A stretch of DNA of 15,338 nt from Desulfovibrio sp. (GCA_020217165.1 JAIWOE010000082.1:1-15338); one strand, 5' to 3'; positions 1-7,856 are shown, numbered from the stretch's first letter. Notes: generated from the sequence alone by a model not told the origin. Translations and numbers: made by a program.

Positions 1-15
1 GTCCTTGTATTCCAC
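1..15 (-). CDS. Probable 5' end of an unidentified gene running off the left edge
   Basis: A GTG codon at 15-13 on the minus strand is followed by GAA TAC AAG GAC (M-E-Y-K-D) to the window edge. A strong Shine-Dalgarno sequence, GGAGGA (complement of 21-26), sits five bases upstream. A TTGACA/TACGGT promoter-like pair lies at 87-60 on the same strand, about 38 nt from the start after allowing for the usual initiation distance. Only five codons are visible, so no product can be named. It would be the next minus-strand gene after the tRNA-thiolation gene ending at 194. The call rests on the start context alone. Confidence 0.4.
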
Positions 16-59
16 TGTGCTCCTCCGCTGCTGCGGGGTCATTGCCCATCGCACTCCAC

Positions 60-87
60 ACCGTAACCAGCGCACGGCGACTGTCAA
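60..87 (-). promoter_or_regulatory. Sigma-70-like promoter for the left-edge gene
   Basis: On the minus strand TTGACA (87-82) and TACGGT (65-60) are separated by 16 bp. The -35 element is a perfect match and the -10 element is weak (3 of 6). Transcription would begin near 53, giving a leader of about 38 nt before the GTG at 15. The -35 box lies inside the inverted repeat CTGTCA-N6-TGACAG, as expected for a repressor operator. Confidence 0.35.
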
Positions 88-113
88 TCCTCTGACAGCA
101 AAATCGCCGTGTG
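71..113. repeat. 16-bp interrupted inverted repeat (hairpin/operator-like)
   Basis: Bases 71-80 pair with 104-113 (nine Watson-Crick pairs and one G-T), and 81-86 (CTGTCA) pair with 93-98 (TGACAG). The loop is six bases (87-92), and a one-sided bulge, CAAAA, lies at 99-103. No T-run follows on either strand, so it is not a standard intrinsic terminator. The inner part, CTGTCA-N6-TGACAG, overlaps the -35 box of the putative left-edge promoter and could be a dimeric repressor site. In RNA form it would sit downstream of the gene ending at 194. Confidence 0.55.
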
Positions 114-193
114 GCGGCGGGGGAATGGGACCACGAGGGCAGGATAGCAGATCTCTGCCAAAATGGGGAGGGGGAAGGGAGTGACGAGGCGGA

Positions 194-1282
194 TCAGCCG
201 AAATCGTCCAGCACCTGCCCGGCCGTCTTGCACAGGGCGCGCTTTTCTTCCAGAAAAACCTCAAAGGATGGGTCCATCCAGCCCAGGGACTCCGGCGTCT
301 GGGGCATGGCGATGACGGTTTCCCGATGCTCGCCTCCCTGCACCAGCACCGCAGCCTCCTTCCGTAATTGCTTCACCTTGCTGGAAAAAGAAAGCACTGC
401 CGCCGCGGCCGCGCGCACGGTCTCGCCCGTCCAGCGCAGGCCCGGCCACTGCCGGCCAAGGCCCAGGGGGCCGGGCATGTCCCGCAGGGTGAACACCAGG
501 TCTTGCGGGCCGGCCAGGGCCTCCAGGCGCTCGTTGGCTTCGCGGTTGCGGCCAATGGCCAGCCAATGCACGCCATTCCAGAACTGGCGGCCGGCATTGG
601 CAATGTGAAAATCCCCGGGGGTGGGCATGGGCACGCGGCGCAACACCGGCCAGTACCGGCGCACGCTCTCCTTTTCCGCCAGCAGGCAGCCGCCGGCAGG
701 GGTGGGAATGCTGGTGATGCCAAGCTCCCTGGCCAGGGCCAATTGCCCGCCTCGGCCGCGGCCCCAGAAGTCCCTGAGCTGGCTGCGGTCCAGGATGCCG
801 GCCTCCTCCACCGCCGTGGGGGCGAGCTTTTTGGCGCACAGGGGCCGCACCAGCAGGTCGCGCACGTCGGCCTCGCGGGAGATGATGTCCAGGGCGTCGC
901 GCCGCTGGCTCATGGGGCGCTGGCCCAACACCTCGCCGGAAACGATGCACTGGGCGCCGTATTCCTCCAGCAGGCGTCGGGCCGTGGAGAGCATGAGAAT
1001 CTTGCAGTCCACGCAGGGGTTGAGGTTCTTGCCAAAACCGTGGGTTGGCCCCTCCAGGAGCAGGCGCACATAGGCCTCGCCCACGTCCACGGGCACGAGA
1101 TCCAGGCCATAGGTGTCCTGCCACTGGGGCAGGAGCTGGGGTTTGCCAAAAAAGGGACTGACAAAATGCAGCCCGGTGACGCGCCGGCCCTGGGCCAGCA
1201 CCAGCCGGGCGGCAAGGACCGAGTCCAGCCCTCCGGAAAAGAGCGCCAGGGCATGGTATGCGGATGAGGAAACAGATGCCAT
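194..1282 (-). CDS. PP-loop tRNA sulfurtransferase (ThiI/MnmA-like) with C-terminal NFACT-R-type domain
   Basis: This 362-residue cytoplasmic protein belongs to the PP-loop ATPases that adenylate a tRNA uridine before sulfur insertion. The ATP-binding PP-loop is SGGLDS at residues 16-21. Further family signatures are NPCVDCK (Cys90, Cys93), the run GEVLGQRPMSQ, and PAGGCLL (Cys199). CxxC plus a distant cysteine is the pattern of iron-sulfur-dependent, sulfide-using tRNA thiolases. The last ~120 residues resemble the NFACT-R RNA-binding domain found fused to ThiI-like proteins in anaerobes. It could be annotated as tRNA 4-thiouridine synthase or as 2-thiouridylase; the modified position is not decided by sequence. 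The ATG at 1282 is chosen because homology starts a few residues later; the frame stays open up to an ATG at 1390, and no start has a convincing Shine-Dalgarno sequence. The gene is divergent from the chemoreceptor gene. Confidence 0.83.
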   Translation of the reverse strand: MASVSSSAYHALALFSGGLDSVLAARLVLAQGRRVTGLHFVSPFFGKPQLLPQWQDTYGLDLVPVDVGEAYVRLLLEGPTHGFGKNLNPCVDCKILMLSTARRLLEEYGAQCIVSGEVLGQRPMSQRRDALDIISREADVRDLLVRPLCAKKLAPTAVEEAGILDRSQLRDFWGRGRGGQLALARELGITSIPTPAGGCLLAEKESVRRYWPVLRRVPMPTPGDFHIANAGRQFWNGVHWLAIGRNREANERLEALAGPQDLVFTLRDMPGPLGLGRQWPGLRWTGETVRAAAAAVLSFSSKVKQLRKEAAVLVQGGEHRETVIAMPQTPESLGWMDPSFEVFLEEKRALCKTAGQVLDDFG

Positions 1283-1332
1283 CTTTTCAGGATACCACAC
1301 CCTCGGCATCAAGAAAAGGGGGCAGCCTCCCA

Positions 1333-1360
1333 TGGTGCTGGCGGCGTGGCGCCAGCACCA
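1333..1360. repeat. Perfect 11-bp inverted repeat in the leader of the tRNA-thiolation gene
   Basis: TGGTGCTGGCG (1333-1343) is the exact reverse complement of CGCCAGCACCA (1350-1360), with loop GCGTGG. It lies about 50 bp upstream of the ATG at 1282, in the divergent spacer. No T-run follows on either strand, so a transcription terminator is unlikely. A leader-RNA hairpin or a protein-binding site are both possible. If translation started at 1390 the hairpin would lie inside the coding region, which argues mildly for the downstream start. Confidence 0.6.
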
Positions 1361-1369
1361 GCGGCTGTT

Positions 1370-1381
1370 GACAAAATTGTC
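1370..1381. promoter_or_regulatory. Operator-like palindrome GACAA-aa-TTGTC
   Basis: A perfect inverted repeat of five bases around two central A bases lies just beyond the 11-bp hairpin, between the divergent tRNA-thiolation and chemoreceptor genes. The size and symmetry fit a dimeric regulator site. No well-spaced -10 box was found next to it, so its role is open. Confidence 0.35.
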
Positions 1382-1581
1382 GGCATACAATCAGCATCCA
1401 TCCCCCGCACCTCCCCGCAATACCCCCCCGTCGATATAGGGAACATCACCCACACCGGCATGGTCGGCAGCATAACTCACCACATCGGCACAAATAACTA
1501 ACAATAAATATTGACAAGCAAGGTGTCGTGCGCCATGCGCAGGACATATCCGGACGTGGTGATAATTCAAGGGGATGTCAT

Positions 1582-1609
1582 TTGACACCCACACACCCTG
1601 CATTGTAAA
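1582..1609 (+). promoter_or_regulatory. Sigma-70-like promoter of the chemoreceptor gene
   Basis: TTGACA (1582-1587) and TGTAAA (1604-1609) are separated by 16 bp. Initiation would fall near 1616, giving a leader of about 33 nt before the ATG at 1649. The -35 box overlaps the inverted repeat TGTCA-tt-TGACA (1576-1587), a possible operator. Another TTGACA at 1511 has no acceptable -10 partner. No sigma-28 or sigma-54 promoter was recognised, although many chemotaxis genes use them. Confidence 0.45.
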
Positions 1610-1648
1610 AATCAAAAAAGTGCATGGACAAACGCCTTCGGAGCCCTC

Positions 1649-3406
1649 ATGAAACTTGCCACAAAGCTCGCCTCCAGCTTTGCATTGCTCATCCTGTTGC
1701 TGTGCGGCCTGGGGGTGTTGTCCCTCCGGGAGATGGGGGATATCCACCGCGCCGCAGGGGATCTGGCCACCAACTGGATGCCAAGCATCAAGGGCATTGC
1801 CGAAGTCAGCAACCTGACCTCCGTGTTCCGCAGGCTGGAAATGCTACACGCCCTCACCCTGGATCAAAAGGGACGCCAGGAGATCGACGCCCGCACTGAG
1901 GTGGCCCGCGCCGATTTGGAGGCGGCCATGCAGCGGTACGAATCCCTCCTCACCTCCCAGGAAGAGCGCGCCTTGTACCAGGAGTTCCGGGACCGTTGGA
2001 ACGAATACCTGGCAATCAACGTCAAGGTATTGGAATACTCAAGGAAAAACATGTACGATCGCCTGGCCGCACTGATTTCCGGCGACTCCCAGGATGCCAT
2101 GCGCGCCGCCCAGGCCGTGTTGGAACGGCTGACGGAACTCAACAACGCCGGTGCTGTCGCCTCTGCCGCAACGGCCGAAAATGCCTATGCCGACGGCAGG
2201 CAAATGATCTTCATTGCCCTGGGCCTGGCCCTGGTCGTGGCCGCGGGGCTGGCCTTCTGGCTCACGCGCAACGTGCTCGGCCAGCTGGGGGCAGATCCCG
2301 GCACCCTGCGCGGCGTGGCCAATGAGGTGGCCCGCGGCAATCTGGATGTGCGCTTCGATCCCCCTGCCGGCCACGGCGTGTACGGCGTATTCATCAAGAT
2401 GGTGGACACCCTCAAGGCAAAGATCGCCGAGGCCGATCAGAAATCCCAAGACGCCGCCCGGGAGGCGGAACAAGCCCGCCAGGCCATGGCCGACGCCGAC
2501 GACGCCAGGCGCCAGGCGGAACGGGCCCGGGCCGAAGGCATGCTCCAGGCCGCCCGTCAACTGGAAAATGTGGTGGAGGTGATCACCTCTGCCTCCGAGG
2601 AATTGAGCGCGCAGATCGAACAATCCAGCGCCGGCGCCGACGAGCAATCCGCCCGGGTGGGCGAAACGGCCACGGCCATGGAAGAAATGAACGCCACGGT
2701 GCTGGAAGTGGCCAGAAACGCTGGCCAGGCCTCCGAGACTTCCCTCAAGGCCCGCCAGCAGGCCGACGAAGGCGCCCGGGTGGTGGGCCAGGTGGCGGCC
2801 TTCATCGGCCAGGTGCAGTCCAATGCCCAACAGTCCCTGCGGGACATGGAAGCCCTGGGCTCCCAGGCCGAAGGCATCGGGCAGATCCTCAACGTCATCT
2901 CGGACATTGCCGACCAGACCAATCTGCTGGCCTTGAACGCGGCCATCGAGGCCGCCCGGGCTGGAGACGCGGGCAGGGGCTTTGCCGTGGTGGCCGACGA
3001 AGTGCGCAAGCTGGCGGAAAAGACCATGACCGCCACCAAGGAGGTGGGCCAGGCCATTCACGGCATCCAGCTGGGCGCCCGCAAAAACATTGACAACGTA
3101 AGCCAGGCAGCCCGGGCCATGGAGGACATGTCAGCCCTGGCGGACAAATCCGGCGAGGCCCTGGGACACATCGTCACCCTGGTGGATCTGGCGGCGAATC
3201 AGGTCGGCTCCATTGCCACGGCCGCGGAGCAACAATCCGCCACCAGCGAGGAGATCAACCGCAGCATCGAGGGCGTCAATCGCATCGCCGCCGAAACCGC
3301 AGACGCCATGCGACAGAGCGCCTCGGCCGTGGCCGAGCTGGCCCGGCAGGCGCAGATCCTCAAAACCCTGATCGAGGACATGAAACCCGAGGGCAGCGCC
3401 GGCTAA
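1649..3406 (+). CDS. Methyl-accepting chemotaxis protein (transmembrane, 4-helix-bundle sensor)
   Basis: This 585-residue inner-membrane chemoreceptor senses a ligand outside the membrane and controls the CheA kinase through CheW. A short positively charged N-terminus leads into TM1 (about 8-25). A helical periplasmic domain (about 35-185) has the look of the 4HB_MCP family. TM2 is at about 186-206, and a HAMP segment follows (with [20 protein letters not shown]). A long coiled coil rich in Ala, Glu, Gln and Arg comes next, then the signalling domain, whose conserved hairpin tip spans residues 419-439 (starting [21 protein letters not shown], listed only in part). The C-terminus lacks the CheR/CheB-docking pentapeptide (NWETF type), so adaptation would rely on untethered enzymes. 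The start is supported by GGAG six bases upstream of ATG. The ligand is not predictable. Confidence 0.94.
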   Translation: MKLATKLASSFALLILLLCGLGVLSLREMGDIHRAAGDLATNWMPSIKGIAEVSNLTSVFRRLEMLHALTLDQKGRQEIDARTEVARADLEAAMQRYESLLTSQEERALYQEFRDRWNEYLAINVKVLEYSRKNMYDRLAALISGDSQDAMRAAQAVLERLTELNNAGAVASAATAENAYADGRQMIFIALGLALVVAAGLAFWLTRNVLGQLGADPGTLRGVANEVARGNLDVRFDPPAGHGVYGVFIKMVDTLKAKIAEADQKSQDAAREAEQARQAMADADDARRQAERARAEGMLQAARQLENVVEVITSASEELSAQIEQSSAGADEQSARVGETATAMEEMNATVLEVARNAGQASETSLKARQQADEGARVVGQVAAFIGQVQSNAQQSLRDMEALGSQAEGIGQILNVISDIADQTNLLALNAAIEAARAGDAGRGFAVVADEVRKLAEKTMTATKEVGQAIHGIQLGARKNIDNVSQAARAMEDMSALADKSGEALGHIVTLVDLAANQVGSIATAAEQQSATSEEINRSIEGVNRIAAETADAMRQSASAVAELARQAQILKTLIEDMKPEGSAG

Positions 3407-3444
3407 TGGTGCATCCTTAAAGGTATCATGTCCCTGTGAGCGGC

Positions 3445-3615
3445 TCAATCCGTGGAAGACACGGTCCGGGCCGTCCGGGTGCTCCAGGCCCCCAGCACCC
3501 CCCGCGTCGTCACCGCAGCCAACACCAGCACGCCACCGGCCATGGCCCACGGACCGGGCACTTCCCCATGACCCAGGGCCACCCAGACGGGGTTGAAGAT
3601 GGACACGAGAACACT
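3445..3615 (-). pseudogene. 3' remnant of an EamA/DMT-family transporter gene
   Basis: Translated on the minus strand, 3615-3448 gives a segment with the pattern of the last two helices of EamA (drug/metabolite transporter) permeases: [18 protein letters not shown], then VPGPWAMAGGVLVLAAV, then a short polar tail and a TGA stop at 3445. Typical members have about 300 residues and ten helices, and only about 55 residues survive here. Upstream on the same strand the reading frame continues to 3708 but turns into low-complexity sequence with no helices. No start codon or ribosome site is present at the right place. It therefore looks like a gene that lost its 5' four-fifths by deletion, next to the recA promoter region. 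It is convergent with the chemoreceptor gene. Confidence 0.6.
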
Positions 3616-3687
3616 CCCGGGCTGGGGTGGCAGGGGACGCACGTGGCGTGGCGCATGCCTATCCCACAGACCGCCCAGGGACGCAAC

Positions 3688-3773
3688 GCCCTTGCCCCTG
3701 CCCGTCATCCGACGGAACCAGCTGCCCTTTCCGGAAAATCAGCCACTCCGCGTCCCTGCCCTTGCCCCTGCCC
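3688..3773. repeat. Pair of 16-bp direct repeats in a C-rich tract upstream of recA
   Basis: GCCCTTGCCCCTGCCC occurs at 3688-3703 and again at 3758-3773, 70 bp apart. The second copy runs into a longer pyrimidine tract (about 3751-3815). The stretch 3616-3829 between the transporter remnant and recA otherwise contains a 10-bp palindrome, TTTCCGGAAA (3728-3737), and no recognisable gene or intrinsic terminator. A clear sigma-70 promoter for recA was not found. Confidence 0.5.
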
Positions 3774-3829
3774 CCCCCTTCTGCTATGCCTCCTTCCACC
3801 TGATTTTCCTTTTTGTACGGAGCATCCCC

Positions 3830-4936
3830 ATGGCGCGCAAACCCGCCGCAGCTGTCGATCCCCAGGCCGCCCGACTGGAGGCCCTCACCACCGCCCTGTC
3901 CACCATCGAACGCAAATATGGCGTCGGCTCGGTGATGAAGCTCTCCGATGAGCACCACGTGGCTATCCCGGTCATTCCCACCGGGTCCATCGGCCTGGAC
4001 TTGGCCCTGGGCGTGGGGGGCATCCCCCGCGGCCGAGTAAGTGAAATTTACGGGCCGGAATCCTCGGGCAAAACCACCATTGCCCTGCACGTGATCGCCG
4101 AATGCCAGAAAATGGGCGGCACCTGCGCCTTCATTGACGCCGAGCACGCCCTGGACGTGAACTACGCCCGCCGCCTGGGTGTGAAAACCGACGAGCTGCT
4201 CATCTCCCAACCGGATTACGGCGAACAGGCCCTGGACATTGCCGACATGCTGGTGCGGTCCAACGCCGTGGATCTGGTGGTGGTGGACTCCGTGGCCGCC
4301 CTCATTCCCCAGGCGGAACTGGAGGGCCAGATGGGCGAAACCCAGGTGGGCGGCCAAGCCCGGCTCATGAGCCACGCCATGCGCAAGCTCACGGGCACCA
4401 TCCACAAATCCCGCACGTCCATCATCTTCATCAACCAGATCCGCATGAAGATCGGCACCATGGGCTACGGCAGCCCAGAGACCACCACCGGCGGCAACGC
4501 GCTGAAGTTTTACGCCTCCATCCGGCTGGATATCCGCAAGATCCAGACGTTGAAGGACAAGGAGGAGGTCTACGGCTCCCGCGTCAAGGTGAAGGTGGTC
4601 AAGAACAAGGTGGCCCCCCCGTTCCGCGAGGCCCTGTTCGACATCCTCTACGGCCAGGGCATCTCCCGCGAGGGCGAGCTCATCGACCTGGGCGTGGAAG
4701 CCAAAATCGTGGACAAGAGCGGCGCCTGGTTTGCTTTCGGTTCGGAACGCCTGGGCCAGGGCAAGGAAAACGTGCGCATCTTTCTCCAGGAACATCCGGA
4801 CATTCGCCTGCAGGTGGAAGAAAAACTGCTGGCCCACTTTGGCATGGAAGGCCCTCCCAGGCATATGCCTGCTGCCGAAGACGACGACCCCTTCCCCCCC
4901 GACGCCGGCTACGACGACGATACCATGCCCGACTAG
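3830..4936 (+). CDS. recA: Recombinase RecA
   Basis: This is a 368-residue ATP-dependent DNA strand-exchange protein. It forms filaments on single-stranded DNA for homologous repair and stimulates LexA self-cleavage. The Walker A motif is GPESSGKTT (residues 75-83), and the Walker B strand ends in LVVVDS. The DNA-binding loops are seen as [15 protein letters not shown] and [20 protein letters not shown]. The C-terminus ends in the usual acidic tail, rich in Asp. The ATG at 3830 is chosen because it is preceded by CGGAG with seven-base spacing and matches the family N-terminus. The frame is open upstream to 3593, but those 79 codons are Pro/Arg-rich non-RecA sequence. alaS follows after 51 bp, and no recX gene lies between them. 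Confidence 0.97.
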   Translation: MARKPAAAVDPQAARLEALTTALSTIERKYGVGSVMKLSDEHHVAIPVIPTGSIGLDLALGVGGIPRGRVSEIYGPESSGKTTIALHVIAECQKMGGTCAFIDAEHALDVNYARRLGVKTDELLISQPDYGEQALDIADMLVRSNAVDLVVVDSVAALIPQAELEGQMGETQVGGQARLMSHAMRKLTGTIHKSRTSIIFINQIRMKIGTMGYGSPETTTGGNALKFYASIRLDIRKIQTLKDKEEVYGSRVKVKVVKNKVAPPFREALFDILYGQGISREGELIDLGVEAKIVDKSGAWFAFGSERLGQGKENVRIFLQEHPDIRLQVEEKLLAHFGMEGPPRHMPAAEDDDPFPPDAGYDDDTMPD

Positions 4937-4987
4937 CGGCACCCCTTATTCCCAGTATCCGAGTTCACCTTTCAGGAGCCCCACATC

Positions 4988-7636
4988 GTGTTCACCGCCG
5001 ACGAAATCCGCCGTCGTTTCATCGACTTCTTTGCCGCCAAAGGCCATGCCCCCGTTGCCTCCTCCGGCCTTGTGCCCAAGGACGATCCCACCCTGCTCTT
5101 CACCAACGCCGGCATGGTGCAGTTCAAAAACGTGTTTCTGGGGCAGGAAACGCGGGAATACCGCCGCGCCGTCACCTCCCAGAAGTGCCTGCGCGTGGGC
5201 GGCAAGCACAACGACCTGGAAAATGTCGGCCGCACGGCCCGGCACCACACGTTCTTTGAAATGCTGGGCAATTTTTCCTTTGGCGACTACTTCAAGCGCG
5301 AAGCCATCGGCTATGCCTGGGAATTCCTCACCCAGGAGCTCAAACTGCCCAAGAACCGGCTGTATGTGACCATCTTCCGGGAGGACGACGAGGCCGGCCA
5401 ACTCTGGCAGGACGTGGCTGGCGTGACCCCCGACCGTATCTATAAAATGGGCGAGAAGGACAACTTCTGGAGCATGGGCGATACCGGCCCGTGCGGGCCG
5501 TGCTCGGAAATCCTCTTTGACCAGGGCGAGCAGATGTCCTGCGGCGAGGATTGTGGGATTGGCCTGTGCGACTGCGACCGGTTTCTGGAAATCTGGAACC
5601 TGGTGTTCATGCAGTACGATCAGCTGCCCGACGGCCAGCGCATCTCCCTGCCCAAGCCTTCCATCGATACGGGCATGGGCCTGGAGCGCATCAGCGCCGT
5701 GTGCCAGGGTGTGCAATCCAATTTTGATATCAACCTGTTCCAGGACATCATCCGCTTTGCCGCCTCCCTGGCGGACACCCGCTACGGTGCCTCCGATGAT
5801 GGCGATACGGCCCTGCGCGTCATCGCCGACCATGCCCGGGCCACGGCATTCCTCATCGCCGACGGCATCCTGCCCTCCAACGAGGGCCGGGGCTACGTGC
5901 TGCGCCGGCTCATCCGCCGGGCCTTGCGTTTCGGCACCCTCATCGGCCTCAAGGACCCCTTCTTGCACAAGGTCTGCGGCGAGGTGACCCGCCTCATGAG
6001 CGGCGCCTTCCCGGAATTGCAGGAAAACGCCGCCTTCATGCTCCGCGTGGTCAAGGAAGAAGAAGACCGCTTTTCCCAGACCCTGGACAAGGGCCTGGCC
6101 ATGCTGGAAGAGGAAATGGCCGCCCGCCGCGCCGCCGGGAACATGACCATCGCCGGCGATTTCGCCTTCAAGCTGTATGATACCTTTGGGTTTCCCCTGG
6201 ACATCGTCAAGGACGTGGCCGAACGCCAGGGCTTCTGCATCGACGAAGACGGCTTCACCGCCCACATGCAGGACCAGAAAGCCCGGGCCAAGGCTGCCTG
6301 GAAGGGCTCCGGCGAGGCCGGCCTGGCCGGCCAGTTCCGGGCGCTCCTGGAGCAGGGCGTATCCAGCCGCTTTGTGGGCTACGAAACCCTCACACACCAG
6401 AGTGAAATTGTGGCCCTGCTGGACGACGCCGGTCAGCTGGTCCAATCCCTGGCGGCCCAGGCCAAAGGCTACCTGGTGGCCCGGGCCACGCCCTTTTATG
6501 GCGAATCCGGCGGCCAGCTGGGGGATAGCGGCGCCTGTGCCACTGCCACCGGTGCGGCCGTGGTGACGGATACCCTCAAGCCCTCGCCGGACCTCACCGT
6601 GCACGTGATCGAAGTGCGCCAGGGCAGCCTGGCCGTGGGGCAGGACGTGACCCTGGACGTGGCCGAGGGCGAACGCATGGCCACGGCCCGCAACCACACC
6701 GCCACCCACCTGCTGCAGGCGGCCCTGCGCAGCGTGCTGGGCGAGCACGTCAAGCAGGCTGGCTCCCTCGTGGGGCCGGATCGCATGCGCTTTGACTTCA
6801 CACATATCTCAGCCCTGACTGCGGAAGAAATCGCCCAGGTGGAAGAGCAGGTGAACGCCGCCATCCTCAAGAACATTTCCTTGAATGTCTGCACCATGGC
6901 CTACGACGAGGCCGTGGCCAGGGGCGCCATGGCTCTGTTTGGCGAAAAATATACGGACCAGGTGCGCGTGGTGGAAGCGCCGGGCGTCTCCGTGGAACTG
7001 TGCGGCGGCACGCACCTCACCACCACTGGTCAGGCTGGCTGCTTCGTGATCCTTTCTGAAACCGGCGTGGCTGCCGGGGTGCGCCGCATTGAGGCCGCCA
7101 CGGGCTGGAATGCCCTGAAGCACCTCATGGCCCAACGCCAGGAACTGGCCGAGATTTCCGGGCTGCTCAAGGCACAGCCTGGCGAATCGGCCCGCAAGGT
7201 CCAGGCCCTGCAGGACGAGGTCAAAGCCCTGAAAAAGGAAAACGAAAAACTCGCCGCCAAGGCGGCCACGGCGGCATCCGGCGGCGGCGGCTCCATCATG
7301 GATGCGGTGGAAACCATCGGCGGCGTGCCAGTGCTTGCCATCAAGGTGGACGCCCCCAGCGTGAAGGTGCTGCGCGAGCTCATGGACGACGTGCGCTCCA
7401 AGCTGCCTTCCGGCGTGGCCCTGCTGGCTGCAGAAGCCGAGGGCAAGGCCCCGCTCATTTTATATGTTTCCAAGGACCTGCACGGTCGATTCACCGCCCC
7501 GGCCCTCATCAAGGACGTAGCCGCCGTGGTTGGCGGCTCCGGGGGCGGTCGCCCGGACCTGGCCCAGGCCGGCGGTACCGAGCCGGGCAAGATCGCAGAA
7601 GCCATCGCCAAGCTCAAAGAGCTGGTGGGGGGATAG
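4988..7636 (+). CDS. alaS: Alanine--tRNA ligase
   Basis: This 882-residue cytoplasmic enzyme charges tRNA-Ala with alanine and clears mischarged Ser or Gly. The class II catalytic domain occupies roughly residues 1-240, with motif 2 around residues 80-100 ([20 protein letters not shown]) and motif 3 GMGLER near 229-234. A cysteine-rich insert ([15 protein letters not shown]) lies between them, as in many bacterial AlaRS. The editing domain has the zinc ligands His570 and His574 (HTATH) and Cys672 and His676 (CGGTH). A coiled coil (about 720-755) and the C-Ala domain complete a normal full-length protein. Translation starts at GTG, with AGGAG nine bases upstream; no nearby ATG fits. The 51-bp gap to recA suggests one transcript. 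Confidence 0.97.
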   Translation: MFTADEIRRRFIDFFAAKGHAPVASSGLVPKDDPTLLFTNAGMVQFKNVFLGQETREYRRAVTSQKCLRVGGKHNDLENVGRTARHHTFFEMLGNFSFGDYFKREAIGYAWEFLTQELKLPKNRLYVTIFREDDEAGQLWQDVAGVTPDRIYKMGEKDNFWSMGDTGPCGPCSEILFDQGEQMSCGEDCGIGLCDCDRFLEIWNLVFMQYDQLPDGQRISLPKPSIDTGMGLERISAVCQGVQSNFDINLFQDIIRFAASLADTRYGASDDGDTALRVIADHARATAFLIADGILPSNEGRGYVLRRLIRRALRFGTLIGLKDPFLHKVCGEVTRLMSGAFPELQENAAFMLRVVKEEEDRFSQTLDKGLAMLEEEMAARRAAGNMTIAGDFAFKLYDTFGFPLDIVKDVAERQGFCIDEDGFTAHMQDQKARAKAAWKGSGEAGLAGQFRALLEQGVSSRFVGYETLTHQSEIVALLDDAGQLVQSLAAQAKGYLVARATPFYGESGGQLGDSGACATATGAAVVTDTLKPSPDLTVHVIEVRQGSLAVGQDVTLDVAEGERMATARNHTATHLLQAALRSVLGEHVKQAGSLVGPDRMRFDFTHISALTAEEIAQVEEQVNAAILKNISLNVCTMAYDEAVARGAMALFGEKYTDQVRVVEAPGVSVELCGGTHLTTTGQAGCFVILSETGVAAGVRRIEAATGWNALKHLMAQRQELAEISGLLKAQPGESARKVQALQDEVKALKKENEKLAAKAATAASGGGGSIMDAVETIGGVPVLAIKVDAPSVKVLRELMDDVRSKLPSGVALLAAEAEGKAPLILYVSKDLHGRFTAPALIKDVAAVVGGSGGGRPDLAQAGGTEPGKIAEAIAKLKELVGG

Positions 7637-7661
7637 CCTGGCCTGATGTGGGTGGTCAGAG

Positions 7662-7689
7662 TTGACTTTCTTGTTTGATGATGTAAGAT
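7662..7689 (+). promoter_or_regulatory. Sigma-70-like promoter downstream of alaS
   Basis: TTGACT (7662-7667) and TAAGAT (7684-7689) are separated by 16 bp. The match to consensus is 5 of 6 and 4 of 6. Initiation would be near 7696. No protein gene starts within the next 160 nt before the terminator at 7815-7856, so the promoter most likely drives a small RNA. Confidence 0.5.
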
Positions 7690-7699
7690 TTCATTGCCA

Positions 7700-7781
7700 G
7701 TTGAGAGGGCTGCATGCGCGGTTCGCCAGGGAACTTTCCTGCTCGGCTGCCTCTGGTTGGGAGGGCTGCATGCGCGGTTCG
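7700..7781. repeat. 26-bp direct repeat, two copies at 56-bp period
   Basis: Copies at 7700-7725 and 7756-7781 differ at one base (A7704 versus G7760). The 21-bp part beginning GAGGGCTGCATGCGCGG is identical in both. The sequence between the copies is unrelated to what follows the second copy, so this is an element duplication and not a simple tandem array. It lies wholly between the promoter and the terminator of the candidate small RNA. Confidence 0.85.
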
Positions 7782-7814
7782 TTGAAGTAACGCTTCACCC
7801 GGCCATCGACTTTC

Positions 7815-7856
7815 ATCCCCTTCTGCTTGACAGCAGGAGGGGATTTTTGTTTTTTT
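7815..7856 (+). terminator. Strong Rho-independent terminator
   Basis: A 13-bp stem (7815-7827 with 7832-7844, one G-U pair, no mismatch) closes a TGAC loop. It is followed by TTTTTGTTTTTTT. It is oriented for plus-strand transcripts, ending the candidate small RNA and any read-through from recA-alaS. On the minus strand no T-run follows the stem. Confidence 0.93.

Larger units (their letters stand above)
7696..7856 (+). ncRNA. Candidate small RNA of about 160 nt, family not recognised
   Basis: The segment is bounded by a good promoter (7662-7689) and a strong Rho-independent terminator (7815-7856), and it holds no convincing ORF on the plus strand. Inside are two copies of a 26-nt element (7700-7725 and 7756-7781) with one mismatch, each containing the self-complementary core GCATGC. 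A small hairpin, TGAAGT-aac-GCTTCA (7783-7797), follows the second copy. CAGGGA-act-TTCCTG (7726-7740) can pair between the copies. I checked for signs of SRP RNA, 6S RNA and tmRNA and found none. An alternative is that this is only the untranslated tail of alaS, with the promoter match due to chance. The 5' end is estimated from promoter spacing. Confidence 0.45.

Noticed and set aside
194..1390. Longer tRNA-thiolation protein starting at 1390
   Set aside because: The extra 36 residues are not typical of the family, and this start would place the perfect 11-bp hairpin and the palindrome inside coding sequence.
1511..1539. Promoter at the TTGACA at 1511
   Set aside because: At 16-18 bp downstream the sequence is GC-rich (around CATGCG) and does not resemble a -10 box.
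2039..3061. 340-codon open frame opposite the chemoreceptor gene
   Set aside because: Antisense shadow of the Ala/Glu-rich coiled-coil coding region; no plausible start context or domain.
3593..3829. In-frame upstream extension of recA by 79 codons
   Set aside because: The extension is low-complexity and unlike any RecA N-terminus; the ATG at 3830 has a good ribosome site and the normal RecA length.
3659..4942. 427-codon open frame on the minus strand opposite recA
   Set aside because: Shadow of recA in high-GC DNA; composition is His/Gly/Val-rich with no family signature.
4946..6805. 619-codon open frame on the minus strand opposite alaS
   Set aside because: It mirrors the codon structure of alaS, is rich in Gly, His, Ala and Val, shows no recognisable domain, and lies entirely within a certain gene.
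7700..7781. CRISPR array
   Set aside because: Only two repeat copies, the second not followed by a further spacer and repeat, and no cas genes in the window.
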